In this document: positions 25,561-34,372 of the stretch, one piece after another
How positions within the stretch are numbered: the first letter of the stretch is position 1
Layout of the letters: the number at the start of each line of letters is the position of its first letter
Origin: Flavobacteriaceae bacterium UBA1115
GTDB taxonomy: Bacteria > Bacteroidota > Bacteroidia > Flavobacteriales > Flavobacteriaceae
Assembly: GCA_002313325.1 (NCBI GenBank)
Contig: DCBE01000029.1
Span: forward strand, 11,262-52,335
Direction of reading: 5' to 3'
DNA length: 41,074 bases
The notes under the pieces: generated by a model
Databases searched by the model: none
The model's input: the letters and a program-made list of their open reading frames with translations, nothing else
What the model was told of the DNA's origin: nothing
Made by a program: the position numbers and the translations under genes

Positions 25561-26202
25561 ATGTATGAACTGCGCGAACTTGACGACCACTATTTTGGGC
25601 TTTACTTGATTTTGATCCTGGCGCTACTTGCCTTATTAAAACTCATTAATCCCTGGCGTCTAAAGTCGTTGACGCATTTTTGGGTAGAGGTTGGACATAC
25701 TGAAGAACTCAATAAGCCCTTAAAGTTGAATCGCAATTTTTCAATATTAACTTTTGTCTTTAGGAGCTTGGTATTTGGTCTTGTTCTAAACATATTTCAA
25801 AACAAAAGCTTTTATATATCAAGTTTTGATGGCGAAGTGTTGTATTACGCTGGTAGTTTCATTATTTTTTGGATATTAAAAGCATTTCTTGAAGGTGGAT
25901 TTATGTATTTTTTTCATAATCAAGAGGCGCTTTTCAGAATATTTCACATACGCACGTTAAACAAAGAAAAAATAACTTTTATTTATAGCTGCTTAATATT
26001 TTGCTTGGCTTTTGTTGGTTTTGGCGAAATAGCATCCCTCGTTTTTGTCTCATGCTATGCGGTTGCAATGCTCGCCATACACCTCAATATGCTCAAACTA
26101 TATTTTAGGCAACTCAATGCTATGCCGGTCTATATTATTTTGTATATTTGCGCCTCTGAAATTGCCCCTTTATGGCTAGCATTACAAATACTAAAGTTTT
26201 AA
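25561..26202 (+). CDS. DUF4271 membrane protein
   Basis: 213 aa with about six hydrophobic helices: LYLILILALLALLKL at the start, later IIFWILKAFLEGG, LIFCLAFVGFG and IILYICASEIAPLW. The N-terminal cytoplasmic or periplasmic stretch is short. It matches the DUF4271 family, found directly before hemD in many flavobacteria. Function unknown. Its last 31 bases overlap the start of the next gene in another frame. Confidence 0.86.
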   Translation: MYELRELDDHYFGLYLILILALLALLKLINPWRLKSLTHFWVEVGHTEELNKPLKLNRNFSILTFVFRSLVFGLVLNIFQNKSFYISSFDGEVLYYAGSFIIFWILKAFLEGGFMYFFHNQEALFRIFHIRTLNKEKITFIYSCLIFCLAFVGFGEIASLVFVSCYAVAMLAIHLNMLKLYFRQLNAMPVYIILYICASEIAPLWLALQILKF

Positions 26203-26957
26203 CAAAACCGGCGAGAGTAAAAACTATCTTGGTTTCGCAACCTGCGCCATCGATTGAAAATTCTCCATATAACCAGCTTATTGATAAGCGCAAGGTTTCC
26301 ATAGACTTTAGACCTTTTATTCACGTTGAAGGCGTTTCTTCTAGAGAAGTTCGTTTGCAAAAAATTGACATCACTAAGTTCAGTGCGATTATTTTTACAA
26401 GTCGTAATGCTGTTGATCATTTCTTCCGTTTGGCAGAAGAATTACGCTATACGGTACCTAGTACCTTGCGTTATTTTTGTCAATCTGAAGCCGTTGCATT
26501 TTACTTACAGAAATATGTAGTGTACCGTAAGCGTAAAATTTATGTGGGTAAGCGGACGCTGGAAGAGTTGTTAAAAGAAGTTGTTAAATACAAAGACGAA
26601 TCTTTTCTCCTTCCTTGCTCTGATCGGCTAAAGGCAAGTATTCCTGAAAATCTTGATGCCACCGGCATCAATTGGACAAAAGGTGTTTTTTATAAAACAG
26701 TTATCAGCGATTTGTCTGATTTACGAGACGTTTATTACGATATTTTGGTGTTTTTCAGCCCTTCTGGTATAGATTCACTGTTTCATAATTTTCCTAATTT
26801 TGATCAAAAAGATACTCGTATAGCGGTATTTGGAACCTCAACAAAAAAAGCGGCTTTAGACAAAGATTTACGCATAGACATCTTGGCACCCACACCCGAA
26901 AATCCATCCATGACCAAGGCCTTGGACGATTATATCGCAAACGCGAACAAACGCTAA
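26172..26957 (+). CDS. hemD: Uroporphyrinogen-III synthase
   Basis: 261 aa of the HemD fold, cyclising hydroxymethylbilane in heme synthesis. It is poorly conserved, as usual, but KTILVSQPAPSIENSPY, KFSAIIFTSRNAVDHFF, YDILVFFSPSGIDSLF and IAVFGTSTKKA follow the family pattern of Bacteroidota. The ATG lies within the DUF4271 gene (31 base overlap). A later start is possible. It ends 1 base before the end of DUF423 on the opposite strand. Confidence 0.87.
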   Translation: MASITNTKVLTKPARVKTILVSQPAPSIENSPYNQLIDKRKVSIDFRPFIHVEGVSSREVRLQKIDITKFSAIIFTSRNAVDHFFRLAEELRYTVPSTLRYFCQSEAVAFYLQKYVVYRKRKIYVGKRTLEELLKEVVKYKDESFLLPCSDRLKASIPENLDATGINWTKGVFYKTVISDLSDLRDVYYDILVFFSPSGIDSLFHNFPNFDQKDTRIAVFGTSTKKAALDKDLRIDILAPTPENPSMTKALDDYIANANKR

Positions 26958-26958
26958 T

Positions 26959-27345
26959 TTAGGCGCGCAGATACCCAACAAGCAAATTCAACCACCCTAG
27001 AATAAGCATTAACCCGCCAATAGGGGTTACTGGACCCATAATAGCTTGTAGTACTGTATCGTCATACATGGTTGATAAGGACAAGAGATAAATAGAAATC
27101 GAAAATAATAGGGTTCCAATTATAAACAGTAGCGCGGTTCTATTGATAAACTTTTTTGAATTAGGTGTTAAACTCAAGAACAGCAGTGCCAACCCATGAA
27201 AAAGCTGATAACGCACACCCACCTCAAAAGATTGAAGAGCGTCTGCAGACAACATATCGGACAATAAATGTGCACCAAAAGCACCTAAGATAACAGCTGT
27301 TCCACAAAAAAGCACACCCCATACTTGTAACTGTTTATTCTTCAT
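26959..27345 (-). CDS. DUF423 membrane protein
   Basis: 128 aa with four membrane helices and the family pattern GAFGAHLLSDMLSADALQSFEVGVRYQLFH in parts, then ending PIGGLMLILGWLNLL. DUF423 (YgdD-like) proteins are inner-membrane proteins of unknown role. Divergent from the Lrp gene. Confidence 0.9.
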   Translation of the reverse strand: MKNKQLQVWGVLFCGTAVILGAFGAHLLSDMLSADALQSFEVGVRYQLFHGLALLFLSLTPNSKKFINRTALLFIIGTLLFSISIYLLSLSTMYDDTVLQAIMGPVTPIGGLMLILGWLNLLVGYLRA

Positions 27346-27398
27346 CTTTATATTCTTCTAAAATAGTTCACTAATTTTATAGCCTCAATATAAAGGTA

Positions 27399-27869
27399 TT
27401 GAAAAAAGAAGACAAACAATTTTCGTTAGACGGGATAGACAAAGCCATATTGCGTGTATTGATGCAAAACGCAAGGACACCCGTACAAGAAATAGCGCGA
27501 CACCTCGACCTTTCTGGTTCAGCAGTACATCAACGGCTAAAAAAACTGGAAGATGCCAAGCTGATCACAGGTAGCTATTTGAAACTAAATCCTGCGTCCC
27601 TTGGCTATTCCACAACCGCTTACATAGGGGTATACCTAGACAAAGCCATTCGAAACCCAGAGGCTGTCGCACAATTAAGGAAAATTACAGAAGTTGTGGA
27701 ATGCCACTATACCACGGGCAACTGGAGTATCTTGATTAAAATCATGTGTAAAAACAATGAACACTTAATGCAATTACTCAATCACAAAATTCAATCTATT
27801 GAGGGGGTTTCAAGAACCGAAACCTTTATTTCTTTACATCAACAAATCGATCGACAAATCAGTATTTAG
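27399..27869 (+). CDS. Lrp/AsnC family transcriptional regulator
   Basis: 156 aa. N-terminal helix-turn-helix (IDKAILRVLMQNARTPVQEIA, then SGSAVHQRLKKLEDAKLI) and C-terminal RAM effector domain (YIGVYLDKAI, VECHYTTGNWSILIKI). It likely responds to an amino acid. The start is TTG at 27399; no ATG is available before the HTH, and upstream codons (ATA AAG GTA) offer none. The last 4 bases overlap the zinc peptidase gene on the other strand. The target is unknown. Confidence 0.9.
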   Translation: MKKEDKQFSLDGIDKAILRVLMQNARTPVQEIARHLDLSGSAVHQRLKKLEDAKLITGSYLKLNPASLGYSTTAYIGVYLDKAIRNPEAVAQLRKITEVVECHYTTGNWSILIKIMCKNNEHLMQLLNHKIQSIEGVSRTETFISLHQQIDRQISI

Positions 27870-28558
27870 CGCCTAGATCCTGTTGCCACGCTTAGAGCAA
27901 AATAAATGAGCGTAGCTAATGAACCTATTGCAGCGACAACGTAAGTCCTTGCTGCCCATTTTAAAGCATCTTTTGACATGGCAAATTCTCGTTGGTTGAC
28001 CATGTTTTTGCGTTGCAACCATGCCAGTGCTCGATCGCTTGCGTCATACTCAACAGGTAATGTGATGAAACTAAACAAAGTGCCTAACCCAAAGAGCACC
28101 ACTCCTGCGACAGCTAGGTTATAGCCAATAGCCGACCCAAGACCTAACATAAACCCGCCAAATAAAATCCACATGGATATACTTGAAGCCACGCTTACCA
28201 CAGGAACCAAAAGCGAACGAAACTTCAACCACTCATAACTTTGGGCGTGCTGTACGGCATGGCCACATTCGTGGGCAGCCACAGCAGCAGCAGCAGCATT
28301 TATTTGATGAAAAACACTCTCGCTCAGATTTACCGTTTTTGACTTTGGATTGTAATGATCGGTGAGTTTCCCACGGACAGCCGTTACTTTGACGTCGCGA
28401 ATACCATGGTCGGAAAGCATTTTTTCGGCTATTTCTCTGCCCGACATTTGATTGCTTAACTGTACTTTACTGTACTTCTTAAATATTGACTTCAATTTGT
28501 ATTGAACCCACATGCTTGCGCCAGCAAACAAGGTAATGATTAAATAATATTCCAACAT
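27866..28558 (-). CDS. YugP-like zinc metallopeptidase
   Basis: 230 aa. An N-terminal helix (YYLIITLFAGASMWV), then AAHECGHAVQHAQ with the zinc-binding HExxH (H96-H100), followed by three or four hydrophobic helices, ending in AAIGSLATLIYFALSVATG. This fits the zinc-dependent membrane peptidase family PF04298. Its start is 40 bases after the SemiSWEET gene. Confidence 0.9.
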   Translation of the reverse strand: MLEYYLIITLFAGASMWVQYKLKSIFKKYSKVQLSNQMSGREIAEKMLSDHGIRDVKVTAVRGKLTDHYNPKSKTVNLSESVFHQINAAAAAVAAHECGHAVQHAQSYEWLKFRSLLVPVVSVASSISMWILFGGFMLGLGSAIGYNLAVAGVVLFGLGTLFSFITLPVEYDASDRALAWLQRKNMVNQREFAMSKDALKWAARTYVVAAIGSLATLIYFALSVATGSRR

Positions 28559-28598
28559 AATAATTTTTTAATAATTAATTTACAAAAACAATACCAAT

Positions 28599-28856
28599 CT
28601 ACTCTTTCGTACGGACAATAAAGGTAATGATAAATCCAATGATGGAAACAGATATGCTGTTGGCAACAATTATAGAAGGGCTTTCAATAATTAAACCATA
28701 GATAAGCCAACTCAGGGTGCCAGTGCCCATCACCAAATACATGGTAAGTGACAAACCGTCAGCTTTTTTGGATTTCCAAATTTTAAATGCCTGTGGCAAA
28801 AAGGCTGAAGTAGTAAGCGTGGCAGCAAAAAAACCGATGTACTCTGGGTTGATCAT
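28599..28856 (-). CDS. SemiSWEET-type sugar transporter
   Basis: 85 aa from ATG 28856 with three membrane helices, the single triple-helix bundle of SemiSWEETs; these dimerise to move sugars. The signature PQAFKIWKSKKADGLSL (PQ motif) follows helix 1; the conserved Asn of the transport site is in SISVS-adjacent helix 3 (VANSISVS). The ATG overlaps nothing but begins 2 bases after the leuS stop. A longer upstream start would lie inside leuS. Confidence 0.9.
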   Translation of the reverse strand: MINPEYIGFFAATLTTSAFLPQAFKIWKSKKADGLSLTMYLVMGTGTLSWLIYGLIIESPSIIVANSISVSIIGFIITFIVRTKE

Positions 28857-28857
28857 T

Positions 28858-31671
28858 TTAAATAACAATATTGACAATCTTATTGGGAACAACAATCACT
28901 TTTTTTACTGTTTTTCCATCCAAATACAATTGGGTACGTTCTTCTTTCAATACGGCTACTTCAATTTCCTTATTGTTCAACGAAGTGGGCAAGACCAGTG
29001 TAAAGCGCATCTTACCATTAAAACTTATTGGGTACTCTTTGGAGTCTTCTTGTAAATATTGTGGGTCAGCTTTAGGATACGGCGCAATGGTAATAGAAGT
29101 CTCATGACCCAACAATGCCCATAATTCTTCACAAATATGCGGTGCAAAAGGTGCCAATAATACGGTTAAGGGTTCCAAAACTTTTCTATTATTACAATTT
29201 TGTGCTGTAAGTTCATTAGTAGCAATCATAAAAGCGCTAACAGATGTATTCAGCGAAAACTGCTCAATGTCTTGGGTTACCTTTTTTATGGTTTTATGCA
29301 ACACTTTTAATGACTCTTTTGATGCTGGAGCGTCGTTGAGTTGGAAGTTTTCCCCATTGTGGAAGAGTCTCCAAAACTTGTTTAAAAAACTATAAACCCC
29401 CGAAATACCCGCTGTATTCCAAGGTTTGGCCTGGTCAATAGGGCCTAAAAACATCTCATACATACGTAAGGTATCTGCCCCATATTGATCGCAAATGGCA
29501 TCTGGGTTGACAACATTATACTTCGATTTCGACATTTTTTCCACTTCACGCCCAACAATGTATTTACCATCTTCTAATTCGAAGCTAGCATCGGCAAAAT
29601 GGGGTTGCCATTTTTTTACACCCACAATATCCAATACATTATTTGGAGATACCAAAGAAACATCTACATGAACGGGAATGACTTCTTTGCCGCTGCAAAG
29701 TCCTTTTGAAAGATACGTTTGGGTTTCGGCAAGCCGGTAAACAAAAGCGCTTTCGCCCAATATCATACCCTGATTGATGAGTTTTTTGGCGTAGTTTTTT
29801 ACGGGTACTAGACCCAAGTCATACATAAAGTATTGCCAGAATCTGGAATAAAGCAAGTGTCCGGTGGCGTGTTCGCTTCCTCCCAAATACAAATCAACTT
29901 CTTTCCAATATTTCAATGCCTCTTTACTGGCGAAAGCCTCGGTATTTTGCGCATCCATATATCGATTAAAATACCACGAGCTACCCGCCCAACCTGGCAT
30001 GGTGTTCTTTTCCAATGGAAAAACATGCTTGTAGTCTATTAAGTCGTTAGAGACAACCTTGTTTTGTTTGGTGTCCCACGCCCAATCTATTGCATTGCTC
30101 AGTGGCGGTGCGCCATCTGAGGTGGGTAAATATTTTGAAACCTCTGGTAATTTTAAAGGCAGATAATCATCTGGAATAAGCCTTGGAAGCCCCTCGACAA
30201 AATACACAGGAATAGGTTCGCCCCAATAACGCTGGCGGCTAAAAACCGCATCACGTAAGCGATAGGTAGTAGCACCTTCGCCCATGCCTATTGCGCCTAA
30301 ATGTTGAATGATTTTTTGGGTGGCATCAACATATGAAAGTCCATCGAGAAAATCTGAGTTCGCAATCACGGTCTTTTCCTTATCTGAAAAAGCCGCCTCA
30401 ATGATATCAACGTCTTTAAAAATATTTTTAATCGGTAGCTCAAAGTGCTTGGCAAAATCAAAGTCGCGTTGATCTCCACAAGGCACGGCCATAACCGCGC
30501 CAGTTCCATATCCTGCTAAAACATAATCCCCTATCCAAATGGGCACTTTTTCTTTGGTAACAGGATGGAGGGCATAGGCACCCGTAAACACGCCAGTTAT
30601 GCGTGAAACATCGGTCGTGCGCTCGCGCTCGCTGCGTTGTACTGTCTGCTTAACATATGCAGTAACTGCTTCTCGCTGTATAGATGTAGTAATTTCAGAA
30701 ACCCATTCGTGTTCTGGAGCCAACGTCAAAAAAGTAACACCAAAAAGGGTATCGGCTCTTGTGGTAAATACTTCTATTTGGCGATCGCTGTTTTCTATTG
30801 GAAAACGAACGCTTGCACCCACAGATTTGCCAATCCAGTTCCGTTGCATCTCTTTGAGTGGCTCGGGCCAATCAATATCGTTTAGTCCATTTAGCAATCG
30901 GTCGGCATAGGCAGAAATACGCATACCCCACTGCTTCATTTTTTTCTGCTCCACCGGGAAGCCTCCTCGTTCAGAAACCCCTTGGACCACTTCGTCGTTG
31001 GCAAGTACGGTTCCCAAAGCAGGGCACCAATTTACTTCTGTTTCTGCCAAATAGGTTAGGCGATAACGGAGCAGAAATTGCTCTTGTGCATTTGCGTCCA
31101 ATTGCTGCCATTCTGCTGCGGTTAGCGATAGCGTTTCCTCATCACAAACAGCATCTAAATCTTGTGTTCCGTGTTTTTCAAGATGTGTAACTAGTGATGC
31201 TATGGTACGTGCTTTATCTTGGTTATTGTCGTACCACGCATCGAAGAGTAATGAAAAAATCCACTGTGTCCAGCGGTAATAAGAGGGATCTGAGGTGCGC
31301 ACCTCACGTGACCAATCAAAAGAAAAGCCCATGCGATCGAGCTGTTTGCGATAGCGTTTGATGTTGGTTTCGGCAGTAATGGCTGGGTGCTGACCCGTTT
31401 GGATGGCATATTGCTCAGCGGGTAGCCCAAAAGAGTCATAGCCTTGCGGATGCAAAACGTTAAAACCGCTATGACGTTTATAACGTGCAACTATGTCACT
31501 TGCAATATAACCCAAAGGATGCCCAACATGAAGACCAGCACCAGATGGGTAGGGAAACATATCAAGTATATAGTACTTTGGCTTATCGGATGGTTGTGCA
31601 ACTTTAAAGGTTTCTTTTGCTGCCCAAATCGCCTGCCATTTTTTTTCTATCTCTTGAAAAGGATACCCCAT
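28858..31671 (-). CDS. leuS: Leucyl-tRNA synthetase
   Basis: 937 aa class Ia synthetase. HIGH motif GAGLHVGHPLGY (HVGH 48-51), an inserted editing domain with FTTRADTLFGVTFL, the KMSKS loop EKMSKSKYNVVNPD, and a C-terminal anticodon-binding part with LLAPFAPHICEELW. Somewhat longer than E. coli LeuS (860), as is usual in Bacteroidota with an extra insertion near residues 145-210. SemiSWEET follows closely. Confidence 0.97.
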   Translation of the reverse strand: MGYPFQEIEKKWQAIWAAKETFKVAQPSDKPKYYILDMFPYPSGAGLHVGHPLGYIASDIVARYKRHSGFNVLHPQGYDSFGLPAEQYAIQTGQHPAITAETNIKRYRKQLDRMGFSFDWSREVRTSDPSYYRWTQWIFSLLFDAWYDNNQDKARTIASLVTHLEKHGTQDLDAVCDEETLSLTAAEWQQLDANAQEQFLLRYRLTYLAETEVNWCPALGTVLANDEVVQGVSERGGFPVEQKKMKQWGMRISAYADRLLNGLNDIDWPEPLKEMQRNWIGKSVGASVRFPIENSDRQIEVFTTRADTLFGVTFLTLAPEHEWVSEITTSIQREAVTAYVKQTVQRSERERTTDVSRITGVFTGAYALHPVTKEKVPIWIGDYVLAGYGTGAVMAVPCGDQRDFDFAKHFELPIKNIFKDVDIIEAAFSDKEKTVIANSDFLDGLSYVDATQKIIQHLGAIGMGEGATTYRLRDAVFSRQRYWGEPIPVYFVEGLPRLIPDDYLPLKLPEVSKYLPTSDGAPPLSNAIDWAWDTKQNKVVSNDLIDYKHVFPLEKNTMPGWAGSSWYFNRYMDAQNTEAFASKEALKYWKEVDLYLGGSEHATGHLLYSRFWQYFMYDLGLVPVKNYAKKLINQGMILGESAFVYRLAETQTYLSKGLCSGKEVIPVHVDVSLVSPNNVLDIVGVKKWQPHFADASFELEDGKYIVGREVEKMSKSKYNVVNPDAICDQYGADTLRMYEMFLGPIDQAKPWNTAGISGVYSFLNKFWRLFHNGENFQLNDAPASKESLKVLHKTIKKVTQDIEQFSLNTSVSAFMIATNELTAQNCNNRKVLEPLTVLLAPFAPHICEELWALLGHETSITIAPYPKADPQYLQEDSKEYPISFNGKMRFTLVLPTSLNNKEIEVAVLKEERTQLYLDGKTVKKVIVVPNKIVNIVI

Positions 31672-31687
31672 GTATGCAATTAAGCAA

Positions 31688-31695
31688 CAAAAATA
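31688..31695 (-). promoter_or_regulatory. -7 promoter box of leuS
   Basis: TATTTTTG (TAnnTTTG) on the minus strand, with 16 bases between it and the leuS ATG, within the region divergent from ftsX. Confidence 0.45.
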
Positions 31696-31773
31696 ACATT
31701 TTAAACACGAGCTTTATTGATTAGAGTGAGATTTGTTCCGACATATTTTCTATTTTTATGGCATAGAACAACT

Positions 31774-32643
31774 ATGACAGCAACTCTTATATACAAACGC
31801 CGTCTTTTAACCTCTTATCTTTCTGTTGTAAGTAGTACAGCATTGGTGCTTTTTGTATTGAGTATTTTGGGCTTTGTCTTGCTCAACAGTCAGTCCATTG
31901 CCAATTACTTTAAAGAACAGATTTCCATGATCGTTTTTTTGGATGACGAAACCAAAGAAATGGAACGAGAGCAACTGACAACCACCATGCGGTTGGCGCC
32001 CTTTACAAAATCGGTTCGCTTTGTTTCCAAGGAAACTGCTGCCGCAGAGTACAGCGCTACCATTGGTGAAGATTTTATGGATTTTTTGGGCTATAATCCC
32101 TTGCAAGATGCACTAGATATTGGACTCAAGGCCGAGTTTGTCACTACCGAAGTATTGGATAGTCTTAGCGACGTCATGGAACAAAAGCCATTTATTTCTG
32201 AAGTGCTTTACGACAGGCCGCTTATTGTTTTACTCAACCAGAACATTGAACGCTTTGGGTTTTGGCTGCTCGTTTGTAGTGCTGTCTTTGTGGCCATCGC
32301 ACTATTGCTTATTAACCACTCGATTAAATTATCGATTTACAGTAAACGACTGGTGATACAAACCATGTTATTGGTAGGCGCGCGGAAAGGGTTTATTCGG
32401 CGTCCCTTTATTTGGCGCTACATGCTTTTGGGTACCATTAGTGCAGTGCTTGCGCTTGCTGGCTTTGCGGGTCTTTTGCGTTTTTTGGTACGCTTGGCGC
32501 CTCAAGTCGATTGGTGGGGATCCATCGAGAATATTGCATTGTTGTCAGCAGGTGTTCTCCTGTGCTCAATACTGATAAGTGCCATCAGCGCTTATTTTGC
32601 TACCCAAAGACACCTCAAATTATCCTATGACATAGTGTATTAA
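31774..32643 (+). CDS. ftsX: Cell-division protein FtsX
   Basis: 289 aa from ATG 31774 (MTATLIYKRRLLTSYLS). A short cytoplasmic N-terminus, one TM helix (about 20-42), an extracytoplasmic domain (ISMIVFLDDETKEMEREQ through FISEVLYDRP) and three more helices as in FtsX/permease. FtsX works with the ATPase FtsE to activate cell-wall hydrolases; ftsE is not here. A longer frame upstream (19 codons) lacks family similarity. Operon: DUF3098, uppP, truB follow. Confidence 0.93.
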   Translation: MTATLIYKRRLLTSYLSVVSSTALVLFVLSILGFVLLNSQSIANYFKEQISMIVFLDDETKEMEREQLTTTMRLAPFTKSVRFVSKETAAAEYSATIGEDFMDFLGYNPLQDALDIGLKAEFVTTEVLDSLSDVMEQKPFISEVLYDRPLIVLLNQNIERFGFWLLVCSAVFVAIALLLINHSIKLSIYSKRLVIQTMLLVGARKGFIRRPFIWRYMLLGTISAVLALAGFAGLLRFLVRLAPQVDWWGSIENIALLSAGVLLCSILISAISAYFATQRHLKLSYDIVY

Positions 32644-32644
32644 T

Positions 32645-32875
32645 ATGAACAACAATAAAGAATTTTTATTTGGCAAACGCGCTTACCGCATTATGGGCTT
32701 GGGCATTGCACTAATCGTATTAGGTTTTGTACTTATGACAGGCGGAGGAAGCGATGACCCCAACGTATTTAATCCCGAAATTTATAGTCCAATACGTATC
32801 CGTGTAGCACCTACATTGGTTTTGGGAGGATTTGCGGTTTTGGTGGTGGCTATTTTAGCTACTAAAAAGAAATAA
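32645..32875 (+). CDS. DUF3098 small membrane protein
   Basis: 76 aa with two helices (IMGLGIALIVLGFVLMTGG and LGGFAVLVVAILATKKK) and the inter-helix loop GSDDPNVFNPEIYSPIRIRVAP of DUF3098. Always near ftsX in Bacteroidota. It shares one base with the uppP start (TAATG). Function unknown. Confidence 0.9.
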   Translation: MNNNKEFLFGKRAYRIMGLGIALIVLGFVLMTGGGSDDPNVFNPEIYSPIRIRVAPTLVLGGFAVLVVAILATKKK

Positions 32876-33672
32876 TGGGGTTTTGGGAAGCCATTTTATT
32901 GGGGATTATTCAAAACCTAACCAAATTTTTACCTATATCATCAAGTGGTCATTTAGCGCTGTTTACGGCCATCCTCGATAACGATCAACTGTCCGCCGAA
33001 AATATCCTTTTTACTATTCTAGTACACGCCGCCACTGCAATTGCCACCATGATTGTTTTTAGAAACGATATTGTAGCAATCCTTAGTGGTATATTTAAAA
33101 AAGATCAGCCCGAAACGCGGGTATTTGTTGGTTACGTTGTGGTATCCATGATTCCCGCAGTGGTGATAGGCCTATTCTTTGAAGCTCAAATAACAGCGCT
33201 TTTTAATAATACAAACTTGGCGTTGGTGGGCGCCATGCTGTGTTTAACGGCGGCTTTGCTGTTTTTTACCGACAAGGCATCTAGTAAAGAGCAGCCCATC
33301 ACCTACAAGATTGCTTTGCTAATTGGGATTGCGCAAACGATTGCTATACTCCCTGGCATATCAAGAAGCGGCGCCACAATTGCCGTTGCATTACTCATTG
33401 GGGTCAACAGGCCTGAAGCAGCGCGATTTTCCTTTTTAATGGTCATCCCGCTTATTTTGGGGAGCATGTCAAAATCAATTTTAGATCAAGGCGCAGCCAC
33501 AGCTATTACTTTTGACCTACTGCCCATGAGTTTGGGGTTTTTAGCTGCCTTAGCCTCAGGTGTTTTGGCTTGCACGTGGATGATTGCATTTGTCAAGCGC
33601 AGCAAGCTTCGCTATTTTGCTATTTACTGTCTCGTAGTTGGTATAACCGCATCTGTAGTTGCATGGATATAA
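32875..33672 (+). CDS. uppP: Undecaprenyl-diphosphatase UppP, with altered active-site motif
   Basis: 265 aa, 7-8 helices; recycles undecaprenyl diphosphate for peptidoglycan synthesis. The PGISRSG motif (ILPGISRSGATIAVALL) and the SSSGHL segment are intact. The catalytic (E/Q)xxxE motif, however, reads Q13-N-L-T-K17 in GIIQNLTKFLPISSSGH. E. coli E17 and E21 correspond to Q13 and K17; the second Glu is needed for catalysis. The lysine codon AAA (32923-32925) is one transition from GAA. The gene is otherwise full-length and overlaps truB by 10 bases. Possible readings: loss of activity, a changed function, or an error in the sequence. Confidence 0.9.
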   Translation: MGFWEAILLGIIQNLTKFLPISSSGHLALFTAILDNDQLSAENILFTILVHAATAIATMIVFRNDIVAILSGIFKKDQPETRVFVGYVVVSMIPAVVIGLFFEAQITALFNNTNLALVGAMLCLTAALLFFTDKASSKEQPITYKIALLIGIAQTIAILPGISRSGATIAVALLIGVNRPEAARFSFLMVIPLILGSMSKSILDQGAATAITFDLLPMSLGFLAALASGVLACTWMIAFVKRSKLRYFAIYCLVVGITASVVAWI

Positions 33673-34370
33673 CACACACAAAAGAAGCTTTCTTGGAAGG
33701 GCAGCTTTTGCTCATTGACAAGCCCTTTAGGTGGACTTCATTTCAAGTGGTCAACAAAATACGATGGGCCATTCAAAAAGAATTTGATTTAAAGAAAATC
33801 AAGGTTGGGCACGCAGGCACCTTAGACCCTTTGGGTACAGGGCTAATGCTAATATGCACAGGACGCATGACCAAACAAATTGAGCAATTTATGGGAATGC
33901 CAAAAGCATATACAGGAAGCTTCCGTTTGGGCGCTACAACACCATCTTATGATTTGGAAACCAGCGTCAGCGAACCAAAACCCACGGGCCATATTTCCAC
34001 GGAAATGTTAGAACAAGTGCGTGCTGGTTTTTTGGGGAATATTCAACAAAAACCACCCATATACGCTGCCATAAAAAAAGACGGAAAGCGTCTGTACTAC
34101 TTGGCCAGAGCTGGAAAAACAATTGAAATTCCATCTAGAGAAGTGAAGATTACCGATTTTGAATTAACAGACGTCAAAATGCCAGATATCCATTTTTCTG
34201 TAAGCTGTAGTAAGGGAACTTACATTCGTTCGCTAGCCCACGATTTTGGCCAAAAACTTGGCTGCGGCGCACATCTTACATCCTTAAAAAGAACTTCCAT
34301 TGGCAGCTATCCGCTATCTGCTGCCTTGACACTTCATGCATTTTTGCATAGCTTAGAGGCAAAATCCTGA
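33663..34370 (+). CDS. truB: tRNA pseudouridine-55 synthase
   Basis: Makes pseudouridine 55 in the T-loop of tRNAs. 235 aa from ATG 33663; catalytic Asp in GHAGTLDPLGTGLMLICTG, then AYTGSFRLGATTPSYDLET, KKPPIYAAIKKDGKRLY-like QQKPPIYAAIKKDGKR and CSKGTYIRSLAHDFG. The longer frame upstream lies inside uppP and is rejected. Last intact gene of the ftsX operon. Confidence 0.96.
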   Translation: MDITHTKEAFLEGQLLLIDKPFRWTSFQVVNKIRWAIQKEFDLKKIKVGHAGTLDPLGTGLMLICTGRMTKQIEQFMGMPKAYTGSFRLGATTPSYDLETSVSEPKPTGHISTEMLEQVRAGFLGNIQQKPPIYAAIKKDGKRLYYLARAGKTIEIPSREVKITDFELTDVKMPDIHFSVSCSKGTYIRSLAHDFGQKLGCGAHLTSLKRTSIGSYPLSAALTLHAFLHSLEAKS

Positions 34371-34372
34371 CT

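Noticed and set aside
33570..33662. N-terminal extension of TruB
   Set aside because: The 31 extra codons are an alternate frame of uppP; the family starts near GQLLLIDKP.
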